In this document: positions 23,508-32,574 of the stretch, one piece after another
Position numbering within the stretch: the first letter of the stretch is position 1
How the letters are laid out: the number at the start of each line of letters is the position of its first letter
Assembly: GCF_001189235.2 (NCBI RefSeq)
Contig: NZ_LFIP02000009.1
Coordinates: 224,142 to 288,141, forward strand
Reading direction: 5' to 3'
DNA: 64,000 bases
Source of the DNA: Bradyrhizobium embrapense
Lineage (GTDB): Bacteria > Pseudomonadota > Alphaproteobacteria > Rhizobiales > Xanthobacteraceae
Notes under the pieces: generated by a model
Told to the model about the DNA's origin: nothing
What the model saw: only the letters and a program-made list of their open reading frames with translations
The model's database searches: none
Position numbers and translations under genes: made by a program

Positions 23508-24425
23508 TTGAGGCTCGTCAGGTCGCTCTCGTTGCGCAGTTGGGTGCTCACCAGCGCCGTTGCTCTTTGCTTCGCGGTTTCCGGCACCGTCACATGGGCG
23601 GGTAACTCCACGCAGACCAGCTCGGCCCTCGAAGAACGCAAGCTGCCGATGAAGTTCAGCTGGATCGCATGCCAGCCGAATTGCCGTGGCTGGGTGTCGG
23701 CGGTCGGTATCATCACGGCCGACAGCCCCAAGGAATTCGACGAGTTCGCGCGCAGCCGCCAGCTTGCCGGCGCCACTATCGTGCTCGACTCCAGCGGCGG
23801 CTCGGTCAACGACGCGATCGCGCTCGGCCGCCGCTTCCGCGGTCTCGGCGCGCTGACCACAGTCGGTACCAGCGTCGTCAATCAGGCCGCGCAAGGCGAT
23901 CGCGCCAGCGTGCTGCCGGACGCCTATTGCGAGTCGATGTGCGTGTTCCTGCTGTTGTCGGGCAAGACGCGTTATGTGCCACCGGCCGCGCACATCCGGG
24001 TGCATCAGATCTGGATGGGCGATCGCGCCGACGACGCCAAGGCCGCCAGCTACACCGCGCAGGACCTGATGATCGTCGAGCGCGATATCGGCCGTCTTGC
24101 CAAATACACCTTCGATATGGGTGGCGCAGGCGAGCTGTTGTCGCTCGCACTCAGCGTGCCGCCGTGGGAAGACCTGCACGAATTGTCGGCGGCCGAGTTG
24201 CGGGTGACCAACCTCGTCACCACGGATGCGGTTGCCGACGTGCTGCCGCATCAGGACAACGCAATCCCCGTCGCCGAGGCCAAGCCCAAGAACGGCGATC
24301 GCTTCGTGAGTAGCGCGATGGAAGGTGAGGCGCTGCCGCAGGCCGCGAAGGCGACCAAGACCGCCGAAGCCGTGGTGCCGACCGGCGGCACCGCCGCGCC
24401 GGCGCCGATCCAGCCGTCGCAATAA
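23508..24425 (+). CDS. Exported ClpP-like protein (COG3904 type), copy 2
   Basis: A 305-residue protein with a signal peptide (RSWVLTSAVALCFAVSGTVTWAG), then the ClpP-type strands IVLDSSGGSVNDAIALGRRF, the helix AYCESMCVFLLLSGKTRYV with the Ser, and IRVHQIWMG with the His. The C-terminus is Ala/Pro/Thr-rich. TTG at 23508 is preferred because GGGGGAAGGA lies six bases upstream and gives a clean signal peptide; ATG at 23430 or 23454 would add a poor leader. Protease activity is possible but unproven. It is divergent from yidD. Confidence 0.7.
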   Translation: MRLVRSLSLRSWVLTSAVALCFAVSGTVTWAGNSTQTSSALEERKLPMKFSWIACQPNCRGWVSAVGIITADSPKEFDEFARSRQLAGATIVLDSSGGSVNDAIALGRRFRGLGALTTVGTSVVNQAAQGDRASVLPDAYCESMCVFLLLSGKTRYVPPAAHIRVHQIWMGDRADDAKAASYTAQDLMIVERDIGRLAKYTFDMGGAGELLSLALSVPPWEDLHELSAAELRVTNLVTTDAVADVLPHQDNAIPVAEAKPKNGDRFVSSAMEGEALPQAAKATKTAEAVVPTGGTAAPAPIQPSQ

Positions 24426-24441
24426 GGTTTGCAGCCGGGGC

Positions 24442-24888
24442 TTACGCCGGCTGCTTTGCCTTGGCCTCGATCTGGCCGATCGCATCGACCACGGCATCGA
24501 AGGTCAACAGGGTGGAGGCGTGGCGGGCCTTGTAGTCGCGCACCGGCTCGAGCAGTGCGATGTCGGCCCATTTGCCGCCCTGCGGAGGCTGACCGTTTTC
24601 CTTCAGCATCTTGCGGACGGTCTCGCGCAATTCGCGCAGCTCGTCGGCGGTCGATCCCACCACATGGCTCGCCATGATCGAGGAGGAGGCCTGGCCGAGC
24701 GCGCAGGCCTTCACGTCATGGGCGAAGTCCGTCACCACGGGGCCGTCCATCTTGAGGTCGACCTTGACGGTCGAACCGCACAATTTCGAATGGGCGGTGG
24801 CACTGGCGTCCGGCTCGGCCAGTCGTCCGAGGCGCGGAATATTGCCGGCCAACTCGATGATCCGCTTGTTATAAATGTCGTTCAGCAT
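24442..24888 (-). CDS. Iron-sulfur cluster scaffold, NifU/IscU N-terminal type
   Basis: A 148-residue protein of the NifU_N family, which assembles Fe-S clusters. Two of the three usual Cys ligands are in SKLCGSTVKVDL and KACALGQASSSIMASH. The third position reads RHASTLL, with Ala/Ser in place of Cys, as I recall for many alphaproteobacterial relatives. It may hold clusters weakly or act as a Zn protein. The gene is single, not next to isc or suf genes, and divergent from folE. Confidence 0.85.
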   Translation of the reverse strand: MLNDIYNKRIIELAGNIPRLGRLAEPDASATAHSKLCGSTVKVDLKMDGPVVTDFAHDVKACALGQASSSIMASHVVGSTADELRELRETVRKMLKENGQPPQGGKWADIALLEPVRDYKARHASTLLTFDAVVDAIGQIEAKAKQPA

Positions 24889-25127
24889 GGGGACAGATGC
24901 CTGGTTCCGGCTACGCCGGGCGCTCTTGGCGGCTGGGTCTCACCGTCCTATATATGAACGGCATCGTCCGAAACATAGCCCGGCTATGCTTCCACCGCGG
25001 GCCACTTGCGCCGCGGCGGTGCTACAAAAATGGGACTCAGGCGCCCGGCGGTTCGACGATCCGCCCCGTCTGCCCGGTGACACATCCGGCCCAAAGGCAA
25101 ATGCCTGGCCGGTCGAACGGAGAAGAC

Positions 25128-25805
25128 ATGGACGCCTTGATCAAGCCGATTCGCCCCAACAAGCCAACCGACGCCAAGACCGAGCTCGACCCTTCCGAGT
25201 TCATGGGCGCCGCCGTTCGAGCCGACCAGCCACGTCCGTCGCGGGCCGAAGCTGAGGCGGCCGTCAAGACGCTGCTCGGCTATATCGGCGAGAATCCGCT
25301 CCGCGAGGGCCTGCTCGATACGCCGCGCCGCGTCGTCGAGGCTTATGACGAGCTCTATCAGGGCTATCATCAGGCCCCTGCGGAGGTGCTGAACCGTACC
25401 TTCGGCGAGACCGCCGGCTACGACGATTTCGTTTTGGTCCGCGACATTGAATTCACCTCGCAGTGCGAGCATCACATGATGCCGTTCTACGGCAAGGCGC
25501 ATATCGCCTACACGCCGGTGGAGCGCGTCGTGGGTCTCTCCAAGCTGGCGCGGCTGACCGATATCTTTGCCCGCCGCCTGCAGACCCAGGAACATCTCAC
25601 CGCGCAGGTCGCGGCCGCGATCGACGAGGTGCTGAAGCCGCGCGGCGTTGCCGTGCTGATCGAGGCGGAGCATACCTGCATGTCGGTGCGCGGCGTCGCC
25701 AAGCATGGTGCCTCGACCTTCACCAGCCGCTTCACCGGCATGTTCCGCGACAATCCGGCGGAGCAGCAGCGTTTCCTGTCCCTGGTGCGAGGACCGAACC
25801 GGTAA
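25128..25805 (+). CDS. folE: GTP cyclohydrolase I
   Basis: A 225-residue enzyme turning GTP to 7,8-dihydroneopterin triphosphate, the first step to folate and pterins. The zinc ligands are in QCEHHMMPFYGKAHIAY and AEHTCMSVRGV, and the GTP-binding stretch is PRRVVEAYDELYQGY. The first 40 residues are a variable leader. ATG at 25128 follows CGGAGAAG. It lies 28 bp before hisI on the same strand, the order I know from Bradyrhizobium. Confidence 0.97.
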   Translation: MDALIKPIRPNKPTDAKTELDPSEFMGAAVRADQPRPSRAEAEAAVKTLLGYIGENPLREGLLDTPRRVVEAYDELYQGYHQAPAEVLNRTFGETAGYDDFVLVRDIEFTSQCEHHMMPFYGKAHIAYTPVERVVGLSKLARLTDIFARRLQTQEHLTAQVAAAIDEVLKPRGVAVLIEAEHTCMSVRGVAKHGASTFTSRFTGMFRDNPAEQQRFLSLVRGPNR

Positions 25806-25833
25806 TCTCGCATTTGTCCAAGCGAGGTTTTTC

Positions 25834-26262
25834 GTGTCCGCACCGACCCACGATCACGACCGCGAAGAGGGGCTGGCCTTCCAGCCCAGATTCGATGCGG
25901 CAGGTCTTGTGACCTGCGTCGCGACCGATGCTGCGACCGGTGACGTGCTGATGGTCGCGCATATGAACGACGAAGCCCTGCGCAAGACGATCGCGACCGG
26001 CGAGGGCTGGTACTTCAGCCGCTCGCGCAACGCGCTGTGGCGCAAGGGCGAGAGCTCGGGCCAGACCCAGCGCGTGGTCGAGATCCGGATGGATTGCGAT
26101 CAGGACGCGGTGTGGATCAAGGTCGAGCAGATCGGCGCCGCCTGCCACACCGGACGGCGTTCCTGCTTCTATCGCGCCGTGAAGGACGAGGGCGGTCATG
26201 TCAGCCTGTCTTTCGTCGACGCCGAGCGGCTGTTCGATCCGGCGCAGGTCTATCGCAAATAA
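25834..26262 (+). CDS. hisI: Phosphoribosyl-AMP cyclohydrolase
   Basis: A 142-residue stand-alone HisI that opens the adenine ring of phosphoribosyl-AMP in histidine biosynthesis. The Zn/Mg site is visible as RMDCDQDAVWIKVEQ and GAACHTGRRSCFYR. The phosphoribosyl-ATP pyrophosphohydrolase domain (HisE) is absent, as usual in Alphaproteobacteria. The start is GTG at 25834 with GAGG upstream. It probably shares a transcript with folE. Confidence 0.95.
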   Translation: MSAPTHDHDREEGLAFQPRFDAAGLVTCVATDAATGDVLMVAHMNDEALRKTIATGEGWYFSRSRNALWRKGESSGQTQRVVEIRMDCDQDAVWIKVEQIGAACHTGRRSCFYRAVKDEGGHVSLSFVDAERLFDPAQVYRK

Positions 26263-26278
26263 CGGGTCTTGCTGGATC

Positions 26279-26294
26279 TTAACGCGCCGTTAAC
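26279..26294 (+). promoter_or_regulatory. Perfect CtrA box (TTAA-N7-TTAAC)
   Basis: TTAA at 26279-26282, seven bases CGCGCCG, then TTAAC at 26290-26294. This is the full consensus, 67 bp before the chosen start of the transglycosylase gene, which it most likely controls. Confidence 0.65.
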
Positions 26295-26360
26295 CATAAT
26301 TGCGGCAGTTTGACGGGACATGGGCGCCGATTGCCGGCGCCCGGCAAGGCACCCGGACAG

Positions 26361-27365
26361 ATGGCGGTCGACCTCTTCAATGCGACGGCTTCGGCAGGTG
26401 TCGATGCATCGCGCCTGAAGGTCGCCGGCTCGATCAAGCAGGCGGCCGCGACCACCGGTACGAGCTTCGAATATCTGCTCACCACCGCCAAGATGGAATC
26501 CAATTTCAATCCGCGGGCCGGCGCCACGACCTCGTCGGCGCATGGGCTTTATCAATTCATCGACCAGACCTGGCTCGGCACCGTCAAGGAGGCCGGAAGC
26601 CAGCTCGGCTACGGCCAGTATGCCGACGCCATCACCAGGAATTCCGACGGCAGCTATTCGGTCAGCGATCCCTCTGCGCGCAGCGCGGTCATGAAGCTGC
26701 GCGACGATCCCGATGCGGCATCCTCGATGGCGGCGGTGCTGACGCAATCCAACAGCTTCAAGCTGACCGGCACGCTCGGTCGTCGCCCGACCGACGCCGA
26801 GCTCTATATGGCGCATTTCATGGGCGTCGGCGGCGCCGGCAAGCTGATCTCGAGCGCCGAGGACAGTCCGAGCGCCAATGCCGCCGCGATGTTTCCGAAG
26901 GCGGCGGCCGCCAACCAGTCGATCTTCTACGACAAGTCGGGCAGCGCGCGCAGCGTCAGCCAGGTCTATTCGGTGTTGACCACACGCTACGCCGCGGCTG
27001 CGAATTCGAGCGACACGCGCACGGCCTTTGCCGCGGCGGGCGGCGGCACCATGAGCCCGAATGCGATCGCAAGTGCTGCGCCGACGCAACCGCTGTCCAT
27101 GGACACCGCGTCCTATCTTTCGACCTTCCCGAATGCTCGCGCGGCCTCATCGGCCGGTGCGATCTCGACCGTCGCCTCGGCGCAGCCGGCGCCGGCGTTC
27201 CGCTCGCTCTACCAGGGCGGCGACCGTTCGGAGCCGATCTCCCCGGCGGTGCACGAACTGTGGGGCAATTCTTCCGCGCTGACCACGTCGGCGACGCCGA
27301 AGGTCCGCGCGCCCGGGCGGCTTGATCTGTTCAGCGACCCGAACGGCACCTACAGCAACGGCTAG
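26361..27365 (+). CDS. SLT-domain lytic transglycosylase-like protein
   Basis: A 334-residue protein with an N-terminal transglycosylase fold: AATTGTSFEYLLTTAKMESNFNPRAGATTSSAHGLYQFIDQTWL holds the catalytic Glu (AKMESNF) and the GLYQF strand. It would cleave peptidoglycan between MurNAc and GlcNAc. The C-terminal 150 residues are low-complexity Ala/Ser/Thr. No signal peptide follows the ATG at 26361; an upstream TTG at 26310 gives none either, so export might be flagellar or other. The perfect CtrA box upstream and the chemotaxis-type genes downstream point to cell-cycle or motility use. Confidence 0.75.
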   Translation: MAVDLFNATASAGVDASRLKVAGSIKQAAATTGTSFEYLLTTAKMESNFNPRAGATTSSAHGLYQFIDQTWLGTVKEAGSQLGYGQYADAITRNSDGSYSVSDPSARSAVMKLRDDPDAASSMAAVLTQSNSFKLTGTLGRRPTDAELYMAHFMGVGGAGKLISSAEDSPSANAAAMFPKAAAANQSIFYDKSGSARSVSQVYSVLTTRYAAAANSSDTRTAFAAAGGGTMSPNAIASAAPTQPLSMDTASYLSTFPNARAASSAGAISTVASAQPAPAFRSLYQGGDRSEPISPAVHELWGNSSALTTSATPKVRAPGRLDLFSDPNGTYSNG

Positions 27366-27529
27366 CGCCGTCTTGCTGCACGCGCGCAGCCCCTGCGCCG
27401 TGGCCGTCTTAACGAAACGTCAATAATCCCAAACGTTTATGGTGAACCCTTTGTTAAGCGTCATGGTTTATTTTTCCTTGTAGTGGCGTCGTATGTCGAT
27501 GCCGTCTCGTTGCGTAAGCCGGCAGGACC

Positions 27530-28711
27530 ATGATCGTTCGGCAGTTCATTAGTTGGATTAGGACCGCTCCAGCGGGCGAGCGGGCAGAGGCGACACGGGC
27601 GTTGGCCCGCGCCTGGCTCATTTCGGATCTCACCGAGGACGACCGCATCGCAGCCGAGGGCGCGCTGCTGATGCTGCTCGACGACCCGTCGCCGCTGGTG
27701 CGACAGGCGATGGCCGAGGTGTTTGCGTACAGCGCGGAGGCGCCGGCCACGATCGTGCAGGCGCTGTCGGCCGATCAGCCGGCGATCGCGCTGCCGGTGC
27801 TGGAGCATTCACCGCTCTTGATCGATGCCGACCTGGTCGACATCGTCGCGACCGGCTCCGACGAGATGCAGTGCGCGATCGCGCGCCGCGCCAGTCTGCC
27901 GGCCTCGGTTGCGGCGGCGATTGCCGAAGTCGGCTCGGCGGCGGCCGCGCTCGAGTTGATCGAGAATCCCTACGCCGGGCTTGCGCCGTTCTCCTGGGAC
28001 CGCATCGTCGAGCGTCACGGCCATCTCGCGGCGATCAGGGAATCGATGCTGCAGCTGGAAGATTTGCCGTCGGCGACGCGGCTGGCTCTGGTCGCAAAGC
28101 TCTCCGACACGCTGGCGCAGTTCGTCGTCGCGCGAAACTGGCTCGGCGCCGACCGTGCCGACCGCATCGCCGGCGAGGCGAAGGAGCGTTCCACGGTGAA
28201 CATCGCCGCGCGCGCCTTCGGCGACGACATGCAGAATTTGATCACGCATCTGCGCGCCACCGGTCAGCTCACCGCAGGGTTGATCCTGCGCGCGCTGCTG
28301 TCGGGCAATCTCGATTTGTTTGGCGCCGCGCTCGCCGAGCTGTCCGGACTGCCCTATGGGCGGGTTTCCGCGCTGTTGAACGACCGCGGCGGCAACGGCC
28401 TGCAGGCGTTGCTGCGGCGCGCCGGCCTGCCGGAATCCACCTACGCGGCGTTCCGCGTCGCGCTCGAGGCCAGCCACGAGGTCGGCTATGTCGACAGCGG
28501 CGACGGTGCGGCGCGGCTGCATCGCCGCATGGTCGAGCGCGTGCTGACCCATTGCGAGACCGATCATTCGGCCGCCGGGCCGCTATTGATCCTGCTGCGC
28601 CGCTTTGCGACGGAATCGGCCCGAGAGGATGCGCGCATGTTCTGCGAGGAGCTCGCCGCCGAAGACGCGATCGCGGTGCTGCCTTACGACGATGATCTGA
28701 TCGCGGCCTGA
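27530..28711 (+). CDS. DUF2336 domain protein
   Basis: A 393-residue soluble helical protein. The N-terminal part reads like HEAT-type repeats (EDDRIAAEGALLMLLDDPSPLVRQAMAEVFAYS), and the middle carries the DUF2336 core (SGLPYGRVSALLNDRGGNGLQALLRRAGLPES). No catalytic motif is visible. The family is found in Alphaproteobacteria near chemotaxis or two-component genes, as here. A near-CtrA site (TTAA-N7-TCAA) lies at 27409-27423. Function unknown. Confidence 0.8.
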   Translation: MIVRQFISWIRTAPAGERAEATRALARAWLISDLTEDDRIAAEGALLMLLDDPSPLVRQAMAEVFAYSAEAPATIVQALSADQPAIALPVLEHSPLLIDADLVDIVATGSDEMQCAIARRASLPASVAAAIAEVGSAAAALELIENPYAGLAPFSWDRIVERHGHLAAIRESMLQLEDLPSATRLALVAKLSDTLAQFVVARNWLGADRADRIAGEAKERSTVNIAARAFGDDMQNLITHLRATGQLTAGLILRALLSGNLDLFGAALAELSGLPYGRVSALLNDRGGNGLQALLRRAGLPESTYAAFRVALEASHEVGYVDSGDGAARLHRRMVERVLTHCETDHSAAGPLLILLRRFATESAREDARMFCEELAAEDAIAVLPYDDDLIAA

Positions 28712-28770
28712 AGGCCGCGTTTCCCGACATTGACGATATCTGAAGCCGTGGCCGCTGCCGCGGCGCGCTG

Positions 28771-29361
28771 CTATTCGCCCGGCACGATGCTCGGCGCGAG
28801 GATGGCCTCGAGATGCTCGGGGCGGTCGCGGTTGGCGTGGGTCAGGAATTCATCGGCGATGCCGCGAAGCTGCTTGCTCAGCACGCCGGCCACGATCGCG
28901 GTGTCGAGCTTGGTGCGGTTCCGCACGATCGCCTGCACGGCGTTGATGTGGTGGGCAATCAATTGAGACGGCACCGCGGCGAGGTCGGGCGCGTGCTCTA
29001 TGATGCGGCACAGGCTCTCGGCCGCCGCCGCCGCCGAGGGATAACCGAATGTCGCGGCATCGCCCTTGATGTCGTGCGCAGCGCGGAACAGCTCCTCGCG
29101 CGTCTTGTCGTTGAAGCCCTCGCGCAGCACGGTGGCGTGCGCGGCGGAGAGGCGGTCGGCCTCGATCGTCATCCATTCCTTGAACTCGCCCGACAGACCT
29201 GCGAGGGCCTTTTCGGCGCGGCCGACTGGATCGTCGAGATCGCTCTCGGGAACGCGCAGCAGCACCTTGCGCAGCGGATTCGGCTGCGTGATGACATGGT
29301 GCGTGCCGAAGCTCTTGACCTCGATGGCGCCTGGTTTGTCCTTGGAATTGTCCTTGGCCAT
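28771..29361 (-). CDS. Hpt (histidine phosphotransfer) domain protein
   Basis: A 196-residue protein with an Hpt four-helix bundle in residues 75-170; the phosphorylatable His is in FRAAHDIKGDAATFGYPSAAAAAESL. The N-terminal 60 residues include a TQPNPLRKVL motif. Hpt proteins relay phosphate between histidine kinases and response regulators. It starts 9 bp after the CheY-like gene stop on the same strand, so the two probably form a pair in one relay. The kinase is outside the window. Confidence 0.88.
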   Translation of the reverse strand: MAKDNSKDKPGAIEVKSFGTHHVITQPNPLRKVLLRVPESDLDDPVGRAEKALAGLSGEFKEWMTIEADRLSAAHATVLREGFNDKTREELFRAAHDIKGDAATFGYPSAAAAAESLCRIIEHAPDLAAVPSQLIAHHINAVQAIVRNRTKLDTAIVAGVLSKQLRGIADEFLTHANRDRPEHLEAILAPSIVPGE

Positions 29362-29369
29362 GACGGTTC

Positions 29370-29915
29370 CTAAATGGCGGAGCGCGCCTTCTCGAGCAGC
29401 GACGGCTGCTGCAGGATTTCGACCTCGCCGCTGCCGCGGCGTTCGGGACCGATATAGGTGTTGGTGGTGTTGCGGCGGCGGTCGGGGCCGAAATAGGTCT
29501 TGGTCTTGATGAACGGGCGTGGATTGGCGACCACGTTCATGATGCGCTGGTAGAGGCCCTTGGCCGAGATCGGCTTGGCCAGGAATTCGGTGACGCCGGC
29601 ATCGCGCGCCACGGTGACGCGGCGCTTCTCGGAATGCCCGGTCAGCATGATGATCGGCGCATAGGGATTGCCCTTGGACTCCGGCTGCCGGATCATCTGC
29701 GCGAGCTCGAGCCCGTCGAAGATCGGCATCGACCAGTCGGTGATGACGATGTCGGGCACATAGTGGGTGTACATCTCGAGCGCGGTGGCGCCGTCCTCGG
29801 CCTCATAGACCTCGCGCGCGCCGAACGAATGCAGCAGCGTCCGCAGGATGCGGCGCATGTGCGGATTGTCGTCGCAAATCAAAAATCGCAGCTTGTTGAA
29901 ATCGATGCGATACAT
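29370..29915 (-). CDS. CheY-like response regulator with C-terminal tail
   Basis: A 181-residue receiver protein. The acidic pocket is in FLICDDNPHMRR, the phospho-acceptor Asp in DIVITDWSMPIFDG, Thr in PIIMLTGHS and Lys in EFLAKPIS. After the receiver is a 50-residue tail with two copies of a small element, YFGPDRRRN and YIGPERRGS. ATG at 29915 or 29936 could be used; I chose the first to give MYRIDFNKLR. Co-transcribed with the Hpt gene. Output is unknown; the tail may bind a partner. Confidence 0.88.
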   Translation of the reverse strand: MYRIDFNKLRFLICDDNPHMRRILRTLLHSFGAREVYEAEDGATALEMYTHYVPDIVITDWSMPIFDGLELAQMIRQPESKGNPYAPIIMLTGHSEKRRVTVARDAGVTEFLAKPISAKGLYQRIMNVVANPRPFIKTKTYFGPDRRRNTTNTYIGPERRGSGEVEILQQPSLLEKARSAI

Positions 29916-30026
29916 GGTCCGGCCCTGATAGGGCATTACCTCGCCAATGCGGTATTACCCGACGTTAACCATATCCCGCCCGGGGTTAATGATTGGTTGC
30001 CGGGCTAGGGGGGATGCCGCGCGCCG

Positions 30027-30806
30027 TCAATAGCCGAACTGCTCGCGCAGGATGCGCTCTTCCAGCGAGTGGCCGGGATCGAACAGCATCCGCATCGCGA
30101 TCGTCTTGTCGGAGAGCACCTCGACCCGGCGAACGTCGCGGACCTCGTCATGGTCGGCGACCGCGGCGACCGGGCGCTTCTCGTCCTCGATCACCTCGAT
30201 CACCACGAAGGCGGAGTTCGGCAGCAGCGCGCCGCGCCAGCGCCGCGGCCGGAACGCGCTGATCGGAGTCAGCGCCAGGAGCGCCGCATTGATCGGCAGG
30301 ATCGGCCCCTGGGCGGAGAGGTTGTAGGCGGTCGATCCGGCCGGCGTCGCCACCAGGATGCCGTCGGCCATCAGCTCGGGCATCCGCTCGTGCTCGTCGA
30401 TCAGGATGCGCAGCTTGGCGACCTGGTAGGTTTGCCGGAACAATGCGACCTCGTTGATGGCGTGATGCAGATGTACCGCGCCGTGGATGTCGGTCGCGCG
30501 CATCAGCAGCGGATTGATGAGCGACTCCCGCGAGGCCGCAAGCCGCGTGCGCAGATCATGCGTGGAATATTCGTTCATCAGGAAGCCGACGGTGCCGCGA
30601 TGCATGCCGTAGATCGGCTTGCCGCTGCGCATGTTGGCGTGCAGCGTCTGCAGCATCAATCCGTCGCCGCCGAGCGCAACCACGACGTCGGCATCGGCCG
30701 CCGGATGGTTGCCGTACATCGCAGTCAGCTGCTCGAGCGCCGCCTGCGCTTCCGAGCTCGCGCTGGCGACGAAGGCGATCTTGTCATACCGCTTGGAGCT
30801 AGCCAT
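30027..30806 (-). CDS. nadK: NAD kinase
   Basis: A 259-residue enzyme phosphorylating NAD to NADP. It has the GGDG motif in VVALGGDGLMLQTL, the NE motif HHAINEVALFR, and the glycine/serine loop ATPAGSTAYNLSAQGPILP. The length fits the short rhizobial NadK. It shares the minus strand with the response-regulator pair 90 bp downstream; functional coupling is not implied. ATG at 30806 opens with MASSKRYDKIAFVAS. Confidence 0.95.
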   Translation of the reverse strand: MASSKRYDKIAFVASASSEAQAALEQLTAMYGNHPAADADVVVALGGDGLMLQTLHANMRSGKPIYGMHRGTVGFLMNEYSTHDLRTRLAASRESLINPLLMRATDIHGAVHLHHAINEVALFRQTYQVAKLRILIDEHERMPELMADGILVATPAGSTAYNLSAQGPILPINAALLALTPISAFRPRRWRGALLPNSAFVVIEVIEDEKRPVAAVADHDEVRDVRRVEVLSDKTIAMRMLFDPGHSLEERILREQFGY

Positions 30807-30968
30807 CGCTCACGAACTCGTTTGGCACGGAACACGCCGCGCTCGTCTATACATCCCGGGCGGCCTTGTCGAGGTGGTCCGGGAGCGGACCGCATGCCTT
30901 GCCGGTGCCGCCAAGCTAGCGCAGTTTGCGGATGAAATGCGTAAATGTCGGCCCAGGGAGTGAACGGC

Positions 30969-32564
30969 ATGGCTAACAGTTTTGCGACACGGCTCACCGC
31001 GGCGTTGCTGGTGGCCTGCCTCGCAACCGCGGCGCGGGCCGACGACGAGGCGTCGCAGCCATCGCCGTCGCCGAGCGCGCAGGCCGCGAGCGGTCAGAAC
31101 CCAAGCGGCCAGAAGGGACGGGCAGGGCGCGGCGAGACCGGCTCCGGCTCCGGCGCCAACGCCACGGCCACCACGCCTGCCGCCGAGCAGCACCGCCTGC
31201 CGCCGGATTCCACGACCAAGCAATCGGTCGCGCTGCCCGGCCGCACGCTCAACTTCAGCGCGACCGCGGGCTCGATCCGCGTGTTCGACGACAAGGGCGA
31301 GCCGCTCGCCGACATCGCCTATACCTCCTATCAGCTCGATGGCGCCGAGAAGGCGAGCCGTCCGGTAACGTTCCTGTTCAACGGCGGGCCGGGCTCCGCG
31401 TCGGCCTGGCTGCAATTCGGCAATGTCGGGCCGTGGCGGCTGCCGTTCGACGGCGATGGTGCGGTGTCGTCGGCATCGCCCGAGCTGCAACCGAACGCCG
31501 ACACCTGGCTCGATTTCACCGATCTCATCTTCATCGATCCGGTCGGCACCGGCTACAGCCGTTTCGTCACCACGTCGGAAGAGGCGCGCAAGCGCTTCTT
31601 TACGGTCGACGGCGACGCCAATTCGGTCGCGCTGGTGATCCGCCGCTGGCTGGAGAAACATGACCGGCTTACTTCGCCGAAATATGTCGCCGGCGAAAGC
31701 TATGGCGGCATTCGCGGACCGAAGGTGGTGCGCAATCTGCAAATGCAGCAGGGCGTCGGCGTGCGCGGCCTGATCCTGATCTCGCCGGTGCTCGATTTCC
31801 GCGACTATACCGGCTCCAGCATCCTGCAATATGTCGCGAGCCTGCCGACCATGACGGCGGTCGCGCGACAGGCCAAGGCGCCGGTGACGCGCGAGGATCT
31901 CGCCGACGTCGAGAGCTACGCGCGCGGCGATTTCCTGCTCGATCTCGTCAAGGGGCAGGCCGATGCCGAGGCCACTGCGCGGCTCGCCGACAAGGTCGCA
32001 AGCCTGACCGGCATCGATCCGGCGGTGAGCCGCCGGCTCGCCGGCCGCTTCGACATCGGCGAATTCCGCCGCGAGTTCGATCGCAAGAACGGCAAGGTGA
32101 CCGGCCGCTACGATGCCTCGATCGAAGGCTTCGATCCCTATCCGGATTCCAGCTCCTTCCGCTTCAACGATCCGTCCGGCGATCCCCTGATGGCGCCGCT
32201 GACCAGCGCCGCCGTCGATCTCACCACGCGCGGACTGAACTGGCGGCCGGACGGCTCCTATCATCTGCTCAGCGAAAGCGTGAACAAGGGCTGGGAGTTC
32301 GGCCACGGCATCAGCCCGCCGGAATCGGTGACGCAGCTACGCCAGATGCTGGCGCTCGATCCGAAGCTGAAGCTGCTGATCGGTCACGGCCTGTTCGATC
32401 TCGCAACGCCGTACTTCGCCTCGAAGATCATCCTCGACCAGCTGCCGGCCTTCGCGGGTCCGAGCCGCACCAGGCTCGTGGTCTACCCCGGCGGCCACAT
32501 GTTCTATTCCCGCGACGGCTCGCGCCAGGCATTCCGCAAGGAGGTCGAGGCGCTGGTGAAGTGA
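30969..32564 (+). CDS. S10 family serine carboxypeptidase-like peptidase
   Basis: A 531-residue exported alpha/beta hydrolase of peptidase family S10. Signal peptide residues 1-21, a Ser/Gly/Ala-rich linker to about 70, then the family elements FLFNGGPGSASAWLQFGNVGP, the nucleophile motif VAGESYGGIRGPK, the Asp near GLFDLATPYF and His in VYPGGHMFYS. These enzymes remove C-terminal residues, here in the periplasm. ATG at 30969 follows AGGGAG. Convergent with a LysR gene (10 bp apart). Confidence 0.9.
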   Translation: MANSFATRLTAALLVACLATAARADDEASQPSPSPSAQAASGQNPSGQKGRAGRGETGSGSGANATATTPAAEQHRLPPDSTTKQSVALPGRTLNFSATAGSIRVFDDKGEPLADIAYTSYQLDGAEKASRPVTFLFNGGPGSASAWLQFGNVGPWRLPFDGDGAVSSASPELQPNADTWLDFTDLIFIDPVGTGYSRFVTTSEEARKRFFTVDGDANSVALVIRRWLEKHDRLTSPKYVAGESYGGIRGPKVVRNLQMQQGVGVRGLILISPVLDFRDYTGSSILQYVASLPTMTAVARQAKAPVTREDLADVESYARGDFLLDLVKGQADAEATARLADKVASLTGIDPAVSRRLAGRFDIGEFRREFDRKNGKVTGRYDASIEGFDPYPDSSSFRFNDPSGDPLMAPLTSAAVDLTTRGLNWRPDGSYHLLSESVNKGWEFGHGISPPESVTQLRQMLALDPKLKLLIGHGLFDLATPYFASKIILDQLPAFAGPSRTRLVVYPGGHMFYSRDGSRQAFRKEVEALVK

Positions 32565-32574
32565 GCGGGTTTGG

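Noticed and set aside
29945..29985. TTAAC half-sites upstream of the CheY-like gene
   Set aside because: The spacing between half-sites does not give TTAA-N7-TTAA; chance is likely.
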